DNA from: Symbiodinium natans
Lineage: Eukaryota; Sar; Dinophyceae; Suessiales; Symbiodiniaceae
NCBI GenBank assembly: GCA_905221605.1
Contig: CAJNDS010002551.1
Span: forward strand, 315,001-367,750
Length of the DNA stretch: 52,750 bases
Direction of reading: 5' to 3'
A program made the position numbers and the translations under genes. This document shows, piece by piece, positions 22,100 to 32,969 of this stretch (position 1 is the first letter of the stretch; each line of letters starts with the position of its first letter). The notes under the pieces were generated by a model that saw only the letters and a list, made by a program, of their open reading frames with translations, was not told where the DNA came from and ran no database searches.

Positions 22100-23700
22100 T
22101 GTCCAGGATCAAGGGCTCGGATTCCGAGTGGCGTTCGTCATTTACTGATGTCAGCTGCCTGTTGAGCCTGCTGTGTCCAAGTCTTACCAGAGGTTGCCAG
22201 GCCGCAGCTGTACAGAATCGGCCAGCAGCCAGCGCAGCCTGTACGCTCAATGTCTGCCGAAATGAAGCTGGCATCTTGTACAGGTGCTTCCGACAATGGT
22301 CATCGATCACAATCTTTCAGATTGAATGGAACACAAACTGAATGTACTTATCGAGGTGTGACCCTCGAGCAATCCTACGCATCAAGTTCCCTATCGAGTA
22401 CATGCGAGGCAGGGCATCGAGACAAACCCCTCGAACTTCGCACTGACACAAAGGAGCCTTTTTCAAGCCAAATGCCAGACTCTGTCTGCTTGACCAATCT
22501 CGTTGCAGAGGTGAGAACGCGGCCTTTTCTGGCCCAGCCATACAGCAAGGGGGCCCAGAGAGCAAAGCGCATGCTCTGCGGACCCGTGCGCGCGTGACTT
22601 TTTGAGAGAGCACTCTTTTTTGCGCTCATTCAGCTTTCTTCTCCGCCCCTCTTAGACTCGTTTCCCATTTTGAACACCAAGGACTGGCTTCACGTTTCCT
22701 CAGCAGGCGTCCCCTTCTGTGCAGCTGCTCTGTATAGAGAGAGTCGATCATTCAGATGCCCCAACAACAAAAAAGGTTGAGAGCCGAAACAGAAGTTTGA
22801 AATGCCCCGCCCCCCTCCCCCTCGTTGGAAGATCTGAAACCTAAAGCTTTGAGGGTTGAGGCCTTCAAGGCTTCAGCCCCAAGATCTGAGAATTAACGGA
22901 GTCTTCAAGGTCGCAGCTCAGTGCTCTTAAACCTTTGCAGCTGCAAGAGCTAAAGTCTCGAAGGCTTTGCTCACATGAAAAGGCCTGGGGGGGAAGGGGG
23001 GGTGGGGCAGGGAAGAAATATGATAGAAAGAAGCGACAGGCAAAACCGAATGTGGTACCCAGCAAGCGAGACCGCGGCCGGTTTTCTCGGGGAACATCGC
23101 AGCAGAGCAGCACAAGAATGAGGAGGAGGAGGAGGGGCATGGCAACTCACCAAGCTGAGAAGCGCTCAACCCTTTAGGAACCTGTTTTCAGTCAGTGTCC
23201 GTGAATCAGTTTGGCACGAGGCTCCTGCCAAGAACCTGCAAATGCCTGAAGAGTCCCAAGGCTAGTCCCATTTGTTCCCTTCAACTCCGCTTTCCCGTCC
23301 TAACCACTGTGGAAATATAAAGCATGTGAGGTCTGTTGTACTTGTTGCTGGTGTTGGTTCGTCTACTAGTTGCTGTTACCAACGTCGCAGCATTTCCGGC
23401 CGAAGGGCCGTGCCACATGCCACCGCCACCCGACTGAATAAACATAGCAGGGACGGCGTGATCAAAGCTGAAGAGTCTCATGCGTCAGGTTGAACGGCGC
23501 CAAAGCTTAAATACGATTGAGCTGTGCCCTTACCTGTTGCAAGTTCCGAACTCCAATGAGTGTTGCGCAGTCTTTGCACCTTGAGCGCTTTGAGCCCTCA
23601 GCTCTCTTGGCCCAAGTGGGCCCTGCAGCCCGACGTTTATCCGTTTGCAGTGAGTTGAATACCGGAGAAACAATCGCCAAGCGCTGCTGAGCTGGGAAAA
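22100..23700. other. No supported gene
   Basis: Overlapping short frames on both strands, a purine-rich stretch (22975-23030, 23118-23140) and a poly-C/CT stretch at 22805-22825. Nothing recognisable. Confidence 0.3.
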
Positions 23701-23799
23701 GCGCTTCACAATTTGCTGCAACCTCCAGACTCAGTGTGTCGCGCATGCGGGCACCATGTTCTCCCAAAATGCAATCCCAATTGCCGGCAGATTGGCACC

Positions 23800-25296
23800 A
23801 TGGCCAAAATCCAGGCGCAACCATCAGGGCAAACAAATCTCAAAAAGCACCGGCAGAGGGCTAAAGCTCGGAGTTCCAGGCACGAAGATTGGAGATATGC
23901 GGTGTGGCAGCTGGATTCTGCGCTGGCACCATCTCATGTGAGGCATGTGAGGCAAGGGTTTGGAAGATTTGCTCGTGCCAAGCAGTGGCTGCAATCGAGA
24001 GTGTTGCTCCATAAAGCTTTGAAGACTACAGTGCAGCTTGACGTGGCTGCATACAACTCTGTTGCAAGTGCCTGTAACGGTGCACGGAGGTCGCTCATGG
24101 CATGGCGTGTTGCGAGACGGAATTTGGGTCTCATCAGACAAGCTGGGATGGAAGTGGATATGTTCTCGTATGGTATTGCTGCCGTCACATGCAGCGCCTC
24201 TCCAGGGTTCTCCTTGGGGCTCTGGAGTCAGGCTTACAGCCTGCTGAAGACTGCAAGCATGACCAGCGTTCGCCTGAGTGCTGTTGCTTGGAGTTCCATT
24301 CTCGACACGAGCAGCAAAGCCGGCCGATGGGAGGACACAGCTTTGCTGCTGCAAGCTATGGAGTGCGGTACAGGTCCAGTGCCTGACACACACTGCGTCA
24401 ATGTACTGATGAGTGCAGTGGCTTGGCAGCTGGGCCTGGACATTTTCAGCAAGGCAACCACTTCTGTCGGAGTGGATGAGGTGTCCTTCAATTCCGCACT
24501 GGCTCTGCTGGAGGGTAGAAGCTCTGCAGATGGAGTGTGGTCTTTGGTTTCCATGATGCGAAAGACAAGGATCAGGCCCTCCCAAGTCACTTATGGTACA
24601 GCATCACGGGTATTTGGTGTGTCCAGCTTATGGAGTTGTGCTGTCCAGGCGCTGCGCTTTGGTTCCCTTTCGGGGGTGGCCCCAAACATCATAGCCTGTG
24701 GTGCAGCTGTGGACGCATGCCAAAGGAGCGGGGCTTGGACAATGGCATGGATGCTTCTTCAAGAAATCAGCACAATTCAGCTCCAGACCAATGCTCCTGC
24801 CTGTGGAGCCGCAATCACTGCAGCTGGCAACTGCCAGCAGTGGAGCCATACTCTGGCTTTGCTGAGCCAGGTAGCCAAAATGTCAATACCAACCACGGCT
24901 CCAACCATTGGAGCGGCAATGTCTGCGTGCCAGGGAGCTGTAGACTTGACGACGGGCTCTTGGCAGCAGGTGCTGGACTTTTTGCGGCTCGGGTCCGATC
25001 TGCAAATGCTTGGAAGTGGGGTCAGTGCATGCAGCAAGGGTCAGCAGTGGGATCATGCTCTCGCACTGCTAGCATCCTCCACATTCTGGCGCCTTCAACC
25101 CAGTCTCACGGTCGTGAACTCAGCATTGGATGGTCTAGACCGCGCCGGACTCTGGGCTGAAGCGGCAGACCTCCTGGCTTCTTTCTCTCCATCGACGAAG
25201 CTCGATTCGCTCAGTCTCCGCAGCATCATGCAAGCAACGGAGGTCGGTGGCGGCACTGGGCAGAATCTCGACAACAACAGCAGCAAAACACGCTAG
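23800..25296 (+). CDS. Pentatricopeptide-repeat (PPR) protein, single exon
   Basis: 498 residues from ATG 23800 (context CACCATGG; the upstream in-frame codons lack an ATG) to TAG 25294. The first about 40 residues are basic (KKHRQRAKARSSRHE). Then come about ten helix-pair units of roughly 35 residues with the PPR signature V-x-x-[YCF]-[NG]-[SA]-A-x-x-A: for example VAAYNSVASACNGA, NIIACGAAVDACQRSGAW, NAPACGAAITAAGNCQQW, LTVVNSALDGLDRAGLW. PPR proteins bind organellar RNA and act in editing, processing or translation; the family is hugely expanded in dinoflagellates. No catalytic E/DYW or MutS-type tail is visible. A plastid or mitochondrial site is inferred from the family and the basic N-terminus. 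It has no intron, unlike the neighbouring genes. Confidence 0.9.
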   Translation: MAKIQAQPSGQTNLKKHRQRAKARSSRHEDWRYAVWQLDSALAPSHVRHVRQGFGRFARAKQWLQSRVLLHKALKTTVQLDVAAYNSVASACNGARRSLMAWRVARRNLGLIRQAGMEVDMFSYGIAAVTCSASPGFSLGLWSQAYSLLKTASMTSVRLSAVAWSSILDTSSKAGRWEDTALLLQAMECGTGPVPDTHCVNVLMSAVAWQLGLDIFSKATTSVGVDEVSFNSALALLEGRSSADGVWSLVSMMRKTRIRPSQVTYGTASRVFGVSSLWSCAVQALRFGSLSGVAPNIIACGAAVDACQRSGAWTMAWMLLQEISTIQLQTNAPACGAAITAAGNCQQWSHTLALLSQVAKMSIPTTAPTIGAAMSACQGAVDLTTGSWQQVLDFLRLGSDLQMLGSGVSACSKGQQWDHALALLASSTFWRLQPSLTVVNSALDGLDRAGLWAEAADLLASFSPSTKLDSLSLRSIMQATEVGGGTGQNLDNNSSKTR

Positions 25297-25455
25297 AGCA
25301 GCGAGATTCCGCTAGACTCGGGATGACCTTTGAAATTTGAATTGAGCTCTGCTAACAGCCTTGCCACCCTCAAAGCCTCAAGGCTCCCAAGCTTTACTCA
25401 CTTTCATCCATTCGGAATCTGCTCGAAAGTTGCCGAAGTTACCTAGACGACTTAA

Positions 25456-26262
25456 ACTACTAATATAGTTAAGGGTGAGGATGATACTGCGAAGATAAGG
25501 ATACCGACATTCTTGACGAAAACCGAGCTCTGGATCCACTCCGCGGTTTGCAGTTTGGAGCACGCAGGGATTGATGTCCAAACTGACACGGGATTCGTTG
25601 TTGAAGCGCTCGACAGCGTACTGGAGCACAGAGACGTGAAGGATGCAATATGGCGAGAGCTGCACGCAATTCTGATGCCGGCTTTGTCAACACTCACTGC
25701 GCTTTGCCACAGACAGCTCCAGGCAGGTGACCCAAAAGCCCTACAGCGTCAGCCAAGCTTAGGACGTGCTTTTACCAGAGTCGCACTTGACACGATGGAA
25801 ACAATGGGCACCATCGACACCATCAAGAACACCGGGTGGAAGGCCACAGCAAGACTTCAAAACTTGAGAGCGCTCCAAGGTGCCCTGGGACAGGGACAGG
25901 CGGCACAGGGACGGGATCCAGCTGCCAAGAATTTAGTGGCCTGGTGTGATGCAGTGATGCAAGCGGAAGTTCGTGAAGGCAAAGGTCCTTCCGAACTTGC
26001 TGACGATGGTGACGTGGTTGATGTATCGGACTCGTCGAACCTCAGACGAACCATTTTAACCTGTCGTTGCCGACTGCATGGCCGCGCGGACCTGGATGGT
26101 TTGAGTACAGCCGACTCCGGTGAACAACTGGCGGCAGTGTTTGTGGACCATGACAGGCGGCCTCATTGTGAGCGGCAGGCCTTGATTGGGCAGATCCAAC
26201 ACCTCCTCGTTAGAAAGACAAGTCTTGCGTTCCCAAAAATGTTCTTCGATGTCATGCTGTGA
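25456..26262 (+). CDS. Unknown protein, long exon or gene
   Basis: The frame is open from 25456 to TGA 26260-26262 without an initial ATG, so it is probably an exon with an upstream partner. It reads AKIRIPTFLTKTELWIHSAV near the start, then acidic-helical text (LDSVLEHRDVKDAIWRELHA), a Gln/Gly-rich middle and DDGDVVDVSDSSN. Composition is coding-like and even along its length. I do not recognise a family. It lies about 160 bp after the PPR stop, on the same strand. Confidence 0.45.
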   Translation, partial: TTNIVKGEDDTAKIRIPTFLTKTELWIHSAVCSLEHAGIDVQTDTGFVVEALDSVLEHRDVKDAIWRELHAILMPALSTLTALCHRQLQAGDPKALQRQPSLGRAFTRVALDTMETMGTIDTIKNTGWKATARLQNLRALQGALGQGQAAQGRDPAAKNLVAWCDAVMQAEVREGKGPSELADDGDVVDVSDSSNLRRTILTCRCRLHGRADLDGLSTADSGEQLAAVFVDHDRRPHCERQALIGQIQHLLVRKTSLAFPKMFFDVML

Positions 26263-26269
26263 ATGATTT

Positions 26270-28340
26270 CTCAGTGCTCCGTGCTACAACAGAAAAACGC
26301 GCGCTGTGGCAAGTGAGGAGCATCGCAAATGCACTGCAGCAACCAGGCTGGAAGCCATTGAAGAAGCCTACCCAGCAAACATCCCCTTGGCAGCCTCCTG
26401 ACCTTCTGGCTGGCAAGCAACATGTGCTTGAAGTACACATCCGACAGTTTAGAAACATCTTTCCGTGCTTGCCTCCGAACGTCTTGAGGTCGTCGTTCTC
26501 GGGCTGAGCAATCCCGAAATATCGCCGACCCGGGCGAACAATGCTTGAAGCTAAGAACCCTTTACCTGCCCACACCGCTGGTTCGCTTGTTTGGACACAC
26601 TTCTGGCCAATTTTTGCGCATGCACGCGCGTGCTCAATGTCATCCCTGACCAGATTTGGACTTTCGAAGCTTTCAGCTTATCCACTGGCACAGCAGAGTT
26701 GCGGGCAGCCCAGGAAGTGTCAACAGGAAGCTCTCAAGAGATGGAGAGAGAGATGATTAACGGTTCACGGTGGTCAGTTGTTCTGCAACATGCCGTGCTA
26801 CCAGGCTGAATGTCAATCTCAATGTCACTGGCTTCAAGATCTTCGGTGAGTTTTCCGGGGCATATGTTACGGGGACTGTGCTGTCTCCGCTAGCTTCCAA
26901 TGTAGCCATGGCCTGAGAACACTTGACCAACAGAAGTTGCCACCCAACTGATGTGACTCATGCTGTATTTGTGTGTCACGTGATCATTCCTGTGCACTAA
27001 GGTTGGCATTTGGTTCAACCTAAAGAGCCCCTTGAGAGCCAGCTTGGAGACTGGACAGTGAAGCCCTGAGAATCATTCGCCTCGTTTGAGAACGCAAGTA
27101 CCTGGACATGTACTAAGGACGAGCCAGATGAGGCTTTGGTTGCCACCTACCTTCCAGCCACTACCGGACCTCCCCGTGCTTTGATGTGTGCTCGGATGTC
27201 TTTAGCATATGAGACATCTTGCTTTGCCAATGTCTTGCCTGTGGAGGACTGTGGAAATGCCTTGTTCTCCTTGTCTTATGACATAAGCCGTGAGCTGGTG
27301 AAGAACCCCTTTCCTATCACGGACGCGGGCTGAGACGTGTTCCAAAGCCACCCACGTTGTCTCCGGACACTCATGGCTGCATGCATCCTCGCCCTCGCTC
27401 TCTCTCCTCTCTCTTTTTGTTGTCTCTCTCTTTTTCTGTCTCTTTCTGTCTCGCTGTGACACCGACACCCCGGTATCAGAAAGTTTCGGAAACCACCTCT
27501 TTCTTGCGTCATCTCACAGAATGTTCGCCACGGGGGAGGGAGGAGGGAAGGGGAGGAAATCTGCACGCTGCAGGAGAACTCGCGAAGCAAAAGTCTGAGC
27601 CCACCAGCCCAAGAGACTGCACCACTGTTCAGCTGAAAAGCCTGCTTGTTTCCCTCAGAAGGCACTCGAATGGATACCCGAGTACGACTGCAGCCTCCCA
27701 AACATCAAAGCTTGGGACTATAGCGAGCGCTGTGCAGGGCAACGGACCGTTGCAATTCACTCAGTGCTGGCAATCATCATACATCATCATGCAATGAGTC
27801 GAGTCTAGAAGCCACCAAGCCAGCACGGCGCACGACTTGTACTTACGACTTGGAGCTCCCGCACGTTTAGACAGAAATATCAATACTACGAAGGTACATG
27901 TTTTTGTGGTGATGCGTTTGTTGTACGCATGAAATCCATCAAGTTTGCTCTGAGACTGCATTGTTGAAAAGATGGTTGCTGTCGGATGAGCTGTATTGTT
28001 GACGGGTTGTCATTGGTTCATATTGGTTCACATTGACATGGGAGTTGTTCCAGGCCCCCTGTTCTCCACGCTGCGCTGCAGTACTCTATAGGTGGTCTTG
28101 TTTTTTTTCAGCACGTTTTGCCCAGCGCACGGAAGACGCAGACGTCCTGGCGGAAGCTCTATTGTGATGCCTCATGTGGAGACCCCATGAAAGACTCTTT
28201 TCAGGGCCCGCTCTTTGCCAGCGTTAACCTAAACTGTCACCCCTGCTTCGTGTGGTAGGCCCGCCTCAACAAGTCACACACGTTTGACATTGTTGTTATG
28301 TCATGTGTGGAGATCCTTCTCTACTCCGGCCTGGTAGAGA
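26270..28340. other. Mostly unassigned; a few weak exon candidates
   Basis: 26625-26760 (CTRVLNVIPDQIWTFEAFSL) and 26810-26905 (LNVTGFKIFGEFSGAYVTG) are plausible exons, perhaps of the repeated family, but lack its motifs. 27136-27333 is open. CT-rich low complexity lies at 27390-27460. The rest shows nothing. Confidence 0.3.
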
Positions 28341-28349
28341 CCGTAGAGA

Positions 28350-28568
28350 GTGTACGCAGTGTGCAGCTTGCGACGTGCCAAGATCGCATACCTCTCACTG
28401 CCCTCCGGAACGTACTGCTTTGACAAGTACGACCCCGTGAGCGGCCAGCTCGAATCTCAGAATTGCAAGACAACTGGGTCGATGCGGAACGCTTCAGTCT
28501 GCACGCCAGCGGAGCTTGTTCGTTTTAATGTTCGGCCGGCATGGACTGCACAAACGACTACTGCGTAG
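28350..28568 (+). CDS. Exon, possibly repeated-domain family
   Basis: The frame reads AKIAYLSLPSGTYCFDKYDP, then VSGQLESQNCKTT. L-x-L-P-S-G-x-Y-C-F is close to the AP-x-G-[FY] core of motif A with a following cysteine. It lies 70 bp upstream of a strong motif B exon. Confidence 0.35.
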   Translation: MYAVCSLRRAKIAYLSLPSGTYCFDKYDPVSGQLESQNCKTTGSMRNASVCTPAELVRFNVRPAWTAQTTTA

Positions 28569-28634
28569 AATGCTTTCGCATTCATCGGCTTATCAGGTTG
28601 TCGTGGTTGTGGTTTTCAAGAGCTGAGGTGGTAC

Positions 28635-28745
28635 GTGGAACTCACCATTGAGCAGGAAGTCTCTTACGGTCTCGACTATGCTTTCGAGTTCGGTTTGACG
28701 AATCCCTTCCGCACTCCACCTACTGCAGATAACGTTTTGCACCCA
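28635..28745 (+). CDS. Exon, repeated-domain family (motif B)
   Basis: The frame reads ELTIEQEVSYGLDYAFEFGL, then TNPFRTPPTADNV. Y-A-F-E-F-G-L-T-N-P followed by R-T-P-P matches the family motif exactly in spacing, uninterrupted by an intron. It has the strongest coding signature of the family in the window. Confidence 0.55.
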
Positions 28746-29164
28746 GCTGACTCTGTCGCACGTACATCATCACGGTTTCAACACAATTGGTGCTTGGCGA
28801 AGAGAGACTGTCAGGTGTGGCGTTTCGAATCGCTCCAGAATGGCGTGATCCTCCATTTGCGGCGCGCACCCGTTCTGCATGTTGGAAGTGACATATAGAC
28901 GTGCACGCCCCCGTGCCAGGCGAAGCGTTCCAGGGTTTGAGCTGGAGCAAATCAAGGCAAGCGCAGTAAGTGCGGGCAAGTCCTTGCCTGCCAAGCTTCT
29001 TGCGACTTTTTTTAGGAAGTCCGAGTAACACCCTCGGACACTACCACGCTGCTGCCGCGGCACCGGCTGGAGTTCTGTGCTCAGGTACAACTGGTACAAT
29101 GTTTTGACAGGTCTGCCGCTTGAGTTGAAAGGCACACAGGGTCAGCCTGATTGCTGCCTCTCAG

Positions 29165-29232
29165 GTTTTACATGATGAGCGACAAGTACATTCCTGGAGG
29201 TTCCAAGATCGAGATCACTGCGCCCAGTGGTG
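29165..29232 (+). CDS. Exon, repeated-domain family (motif A)
   Basis: Starts after CTCAG|G and reads FYMMSDKYIPGGSKIEITAP, then SGAQ, with a possible GC donor within SGAQ. I-P-G-G-S-K-I-E-I-T-A-P-S-G is the cleanest motif A copy and parallels VPSGGSIRIIAP at 13.8 kb. Confidence 0.5.
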
Positions 29233-29339
29233 CGCAGCTAAGGCGGCTAAGAATATCTGTTGCTTCAATTCATAGTCACGTCAAACGCACTGCAGTTCTC
29301 CTAAGCTCCTAAGGTTACCTCTTCACCTGTGCCTTCTTT

Positions 29340-30150
29340 ACCACAGATACCGGGCTGGCGATCACCACAACATGCTATGTCACTTTGCGCTCTCCAATTA
29401 GAGCTGCACGGATCAGTTCTGTGGAGACTGCGGTAGAGTATTTCATGGAGTCTTGAAATGGTGCTCTGCCTAGGTTCGAGAGCCGAACATTGCAGAGTTC
29501 ACCATGGACACTTCAGACCCCAAGGACCCCAACTCGCCGTTTAGGCTGTTTGTCTACGTGTGGAGGGCTCAGCTGTTGACAAAGACCAGGTTTGCCAGTA
29601 CGCTGATGTTTCCTCCGTTTGCTTGGTTCGTTTGGGGATCAGCAACAATATACACCAATATACTTGCAAGAAACAATGTAACAAGGGCGTGCAGCATGCA
29701 TCCGAGCGAACTGATCCGGGCCGGCCAAAAACTGGACTCCGGATCGACAACAAGCCGCCGGACAAGCTGACTGGCCGAGCTCGTCAGCCCAGCTGGCCAA
29801 GTCGTTCGCCCACAAATTCAACATTGCGATGGCCCCGCACACAAGTGGCATCCAAACTGACCGAAGCTTTGCAAAATTGAACCATCACGTTCTGTTACAC
29901 AGGTTACCACGCACCGATACGCACCGTCTAAAGTGTGTATCTCACACTGCATCACACTGCCCTTGAGCGATGTTGTCATAGTGCTCAGGTCAAACCCAGA
30001 GTTCACCCCACAGCAGAACTATTTCAACTTCCGCATCATCAGCACGGCACTCAACTTCTTGCCAAGCAGGCTGTTCATTCATTGACGAAGGAAAGCGAGG
30101 AGATTTCGTGGTGCGCACTTTCCAGTTTGCGCTGAGGTCCGCTTGCCGAT
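29340..30150 (+). CDS. Exon-like segments following the motif A exon
   Basis: Three short frames look protein-like: 29347-29453 (DTGLAITTTCYVTLRS), 29472-29545 (VREPNIAEFTMDTSDPKDPN) and 29990-30084 (SNPEFTPQQNYFNFRIIS). Their order and spacing suggest continuation of the repeated-family gene, but no boundary is resolved. Confidence 0.3.
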
Positions 30151-31125
30151 GTGCTGGACATGCGTGATTTTGTGCAAAGCTTTGACATCACCGGTCGCAT
30201 TGAGGCACATCCAGACTAGTCGTCACCGACGTGTTCGTGCGAGTCACACAAACTGGGTTTGCATGCTGCACTGGCCCCATCAAGGTTGACATCCAGGCTA
30301 CGTTCAATTACTTCGGGCAAGTGAATCCACTTCGCGTTGCGCTGGTCTTGGAGCAGAAGCGTGCGCATTTCTTCGATGTTCACAAAGTAGTTGAAAAGCT
30401 CAGCCCCGAGGTCTTCAGACAATCCACCATTCTGAACCAGGCTGATGTTGGCAACGAACTTGTGCCTCTTTTGCAAATCTACTTCGCAGATCAACCCAGC
30501 ATGGTCAATTCAGGTCTAGGGCGATTGCACAAATGTCATCACACGCATGGATATATCGCCCACTTCTGGCTCGAAATCTCACATGGGAGTGCTGTAGGGG
30601 TCTCAAAGCCCAAACCATGCGCTCGTCCAGCCTGCTGGAGGCAGCGTGTTTAAAGCTGGCTTTGTCCCCACGCACTTATGTGCCAGACGGGGCAGAAAGC
30701 AAGAACTCCGACGTTGGCTTGGGCAGCACGCAGAACTGGTCCAAGAGCAGCACTGACAGGGATGAAGTGGCTTGCGCAGCTGGCGAAGGCATCAACATAC
30801 TCGAGTTGCACTTGCCTGGCAACTCGGCATACTGCAACATGCCTACGTACAAAGCTCCCTGTATCAGACAAGTCGAGCCGAGGCATGTCTACGTCTTGCC
30901 TACTGCAACTGGCTGGCCCAGACAAACTCTTGCAGGATGCGGCACATGCCAATGCACATGCCGATGCAGGTGGCACCAAGCGGCTGAAACTCTCTGAAGC
31001 ACATTCCTTTCTTCAGGGCGAGCTGCTCTGGGGATCTGGTCTTGTCCGGGCTTTAGCTTGCCTTTTTAATCTCAAAGCATCTCACAGTGCTTAGCGGTTG
31101 AACCGACATTGGTGCTGCCTTTGGA

Positions 31126-32376
31126 ATGATCGCCCTTGCAAACAAGGTGCTTGCTGCCTGGCTGCCAAGCTCCAAGTGTGTGAAGTCATGCCGCGTGCTC
31201 GAGCTGGGAAGTGGGCTGGGCACTGGCGGACTGGTTGCCGCGACGCTCGAAGCCCAAGAGGCCTATAACATCTAACTGCAATCGTGCCCCCACGATTTCC
31301 CACGGCCCTGCAAGATCTTGTAGGCGGGGCACACCTTGCTTATTATGATACTGGTACTGCCCGAAAAGATGCGTCCTGTATGGAACTTGTATGGGCACTA
31401 AACTATTGGACGTTCGTTTCAAATGGCTGCCTGGCAATACGAACCTCGACAATCACAAGCCTAAGGAGAGCAACTGCAGGATAAAGGCGTCGCTTTTCTA
31501 ATCTCTGCAAGAAACACTGCGCACACCACCGGCGCTTGTGCAATCGGTGGGGGCTAGCTCGTAATGGGCATGACTGGGTTCACATATATTATGAAGCAGT
31601 GAACATTCCTGATTCAGGTTGTTGTTTCCGACCGCCCTGGGCGTGTTTTGGAGGCTTTGCAGAGAAACGTGAAGCTTAACTCTGTTGGTTTTGCACATTG
31701 GAAACCTCAAACGCAACTCCCACTGCGAGCGGTGGCTCTGGACTGGGCTGCGCTGGCTGCGCCAGTTGGGCAGCGACATCCTGAAGGTCTGGTTTCAACT
31801 TGTCGGGGGAGTAGAGAGATGTGTTCGTTCCTAGCTTGCTGGTTTGTACAGCTTTACACTTCAAACGCCCCTGCAGGTGAAGCGGCTGTCTTTGATGTGA
31901 TTCTGGGGGCAGATATACTGTACGATCGAAGATCCCTTCAATCATTGGTTTTGGCTTTGCACCGCTACCTCGCACCTGGTGGACACTTCTACTGTGTGGA
32001 TCCAGGCCGTTTGGACAACTGCGCCGTGCGAAAGTCATTTGTCAGCCTTCTGTTGGAAGCACACCCTGAGTGGGAGTATGAAGAGCATACAATGGAGACC
32101 TACACACGAATGGCTGAAATGCTGTGCACGACACCTGACGCCATGCACACAAGCCAAAGCACCAAGCAGCAGATTCATATCCACCTACACGAGCACAGGC
32201 GTAGAGGCCTGGCGGCTGCCTTGGGTTTGCCTGATACAGCTCTTGGCCAGACGGTCTCTGTGCAGCAGCTGATTGCTGCAGACGCCCCCTACACTCTTTT
32301 GGCCGTGAGCAGACCGTGCAGTGCAAAGAAAAAGCATATCGTTGTCCTACAGTGCATCCAAACTAAGCTTAGCTAA
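31126..32376 (+). CDS. Protein-lysine methyltransferase-like (METTL21/Methyltransf_16 type)
   Basis: Seven-beta-strand SAM-dependent methyltransferase of the Methyltransf_16 type, which methylates lysines of chaperones, elongation factors and similar proteins. Exon A (31126-31260) has motif I RVLELGSGLGTGGLVAATLE. Exon B (31618-31786) gives VVVSDRPGRVLEALQRNVKL, the acidic strand-2 end plus the typical L-Q-R-N-x-x-L-N. Exon C (31877-32376) contains DVILGADILYD, then SLVLALHRYLAPGGHFYCVD, and stops at TAA 32374. Intron A-B is GC-AG (31261-31617). Intron B-C (31787-31876, 90 bp, GT-AG) is in frame, so the ORF stays open through it; the splice gives RHPEGEAAVFDV. The 5' end is unresolved: GELLWGSGLV at about 31018-31047 may be an earlier exon. 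Substrate unknown. Confidence 0.8.
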
Positions 32377-32427
32377 ACCTAGTCACGCCACGCTCGTTCA
32401 GAGATCTCCGCAGCTGCGCGTAGTTCA

Positions 32428-32476
32428 GGTGCTGTCGGGCCCAGATGGCTTCATCTTCCCTACGAACTGCACAGCA
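32428..32476 (+). CDS. Exon, repeated-domain family (motif A)
   Basis: After GTTCAG|G the frame reads VLSGPDGFIFPTNCTAG, with G-P-D-G-F-x-F-P-x-x-C matching motif A plus a cysteine. It begins only about 50 bp after the methyltransferase stop codon. Confidence 0.45.
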
Positions 32477-32708
32477 GGGTTTCGACTACGACTCAGTCCG
32501 GCCCTGAGACACTCAGAGCACCACAAAGGATAACACATATTGTTCCCACTGGCACTGACAGCAACAGGCAACGCGGTGGAACAGCCCACTAGCAATCGCG
32601 GCTATGACATTGGCTTCGTCTTCCCTCCGGAAGGCCGGGCATGCTGAGACAGGAATTCCAAAGAAATCGCGACCACGCCACTGCCACTGTGAACTTCTGT
32701 GAACAGGC

Positions 32709-32960
32709 ATGACCTGTAGGGGCTACGACAATGCCACTGTCAGCGTCCGATTTCCAGACGGCTCAGGCTTCCCAGCTGTTCAGACTTCAGACCTATTCCA
32801 TCCGCAGGTTCAGAAGTGGGGCCTGTTTATGCATTCTTTTGCGCCTTATGCCAGGCCTTCTACGAAACAACTATACTCTTGAAGTTGATGTCAACAACCC
32901 TGGGTGCGACCCCTGCCACATATGTACGCAGCATGACAATTGCGAATTGCTTGGCTCGTC
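32709..32960 (+). CDS. Exon pair, repeated-domain family
   Basis: One frame from 32711 reads TCRGYDNATVSVRFPDGSGF onward without stop to 32880. A second frame reads NNYTLEVDVNNPGCDPCHIC (32869-32930), carrying motif B Y-T-L-E-V-D-V-N-N-P. A splice between them near ATGCCAG|G (32850) is likely. Confidence 0.45.
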
Positions 32961-32969
32961 GCCTCCACT

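Noticed and set aside
23824-24585. 253-codon minus-strand ORF
   Set aside because: Shadow of the PPR gene; no recognisable domain, rich in Cys/His.
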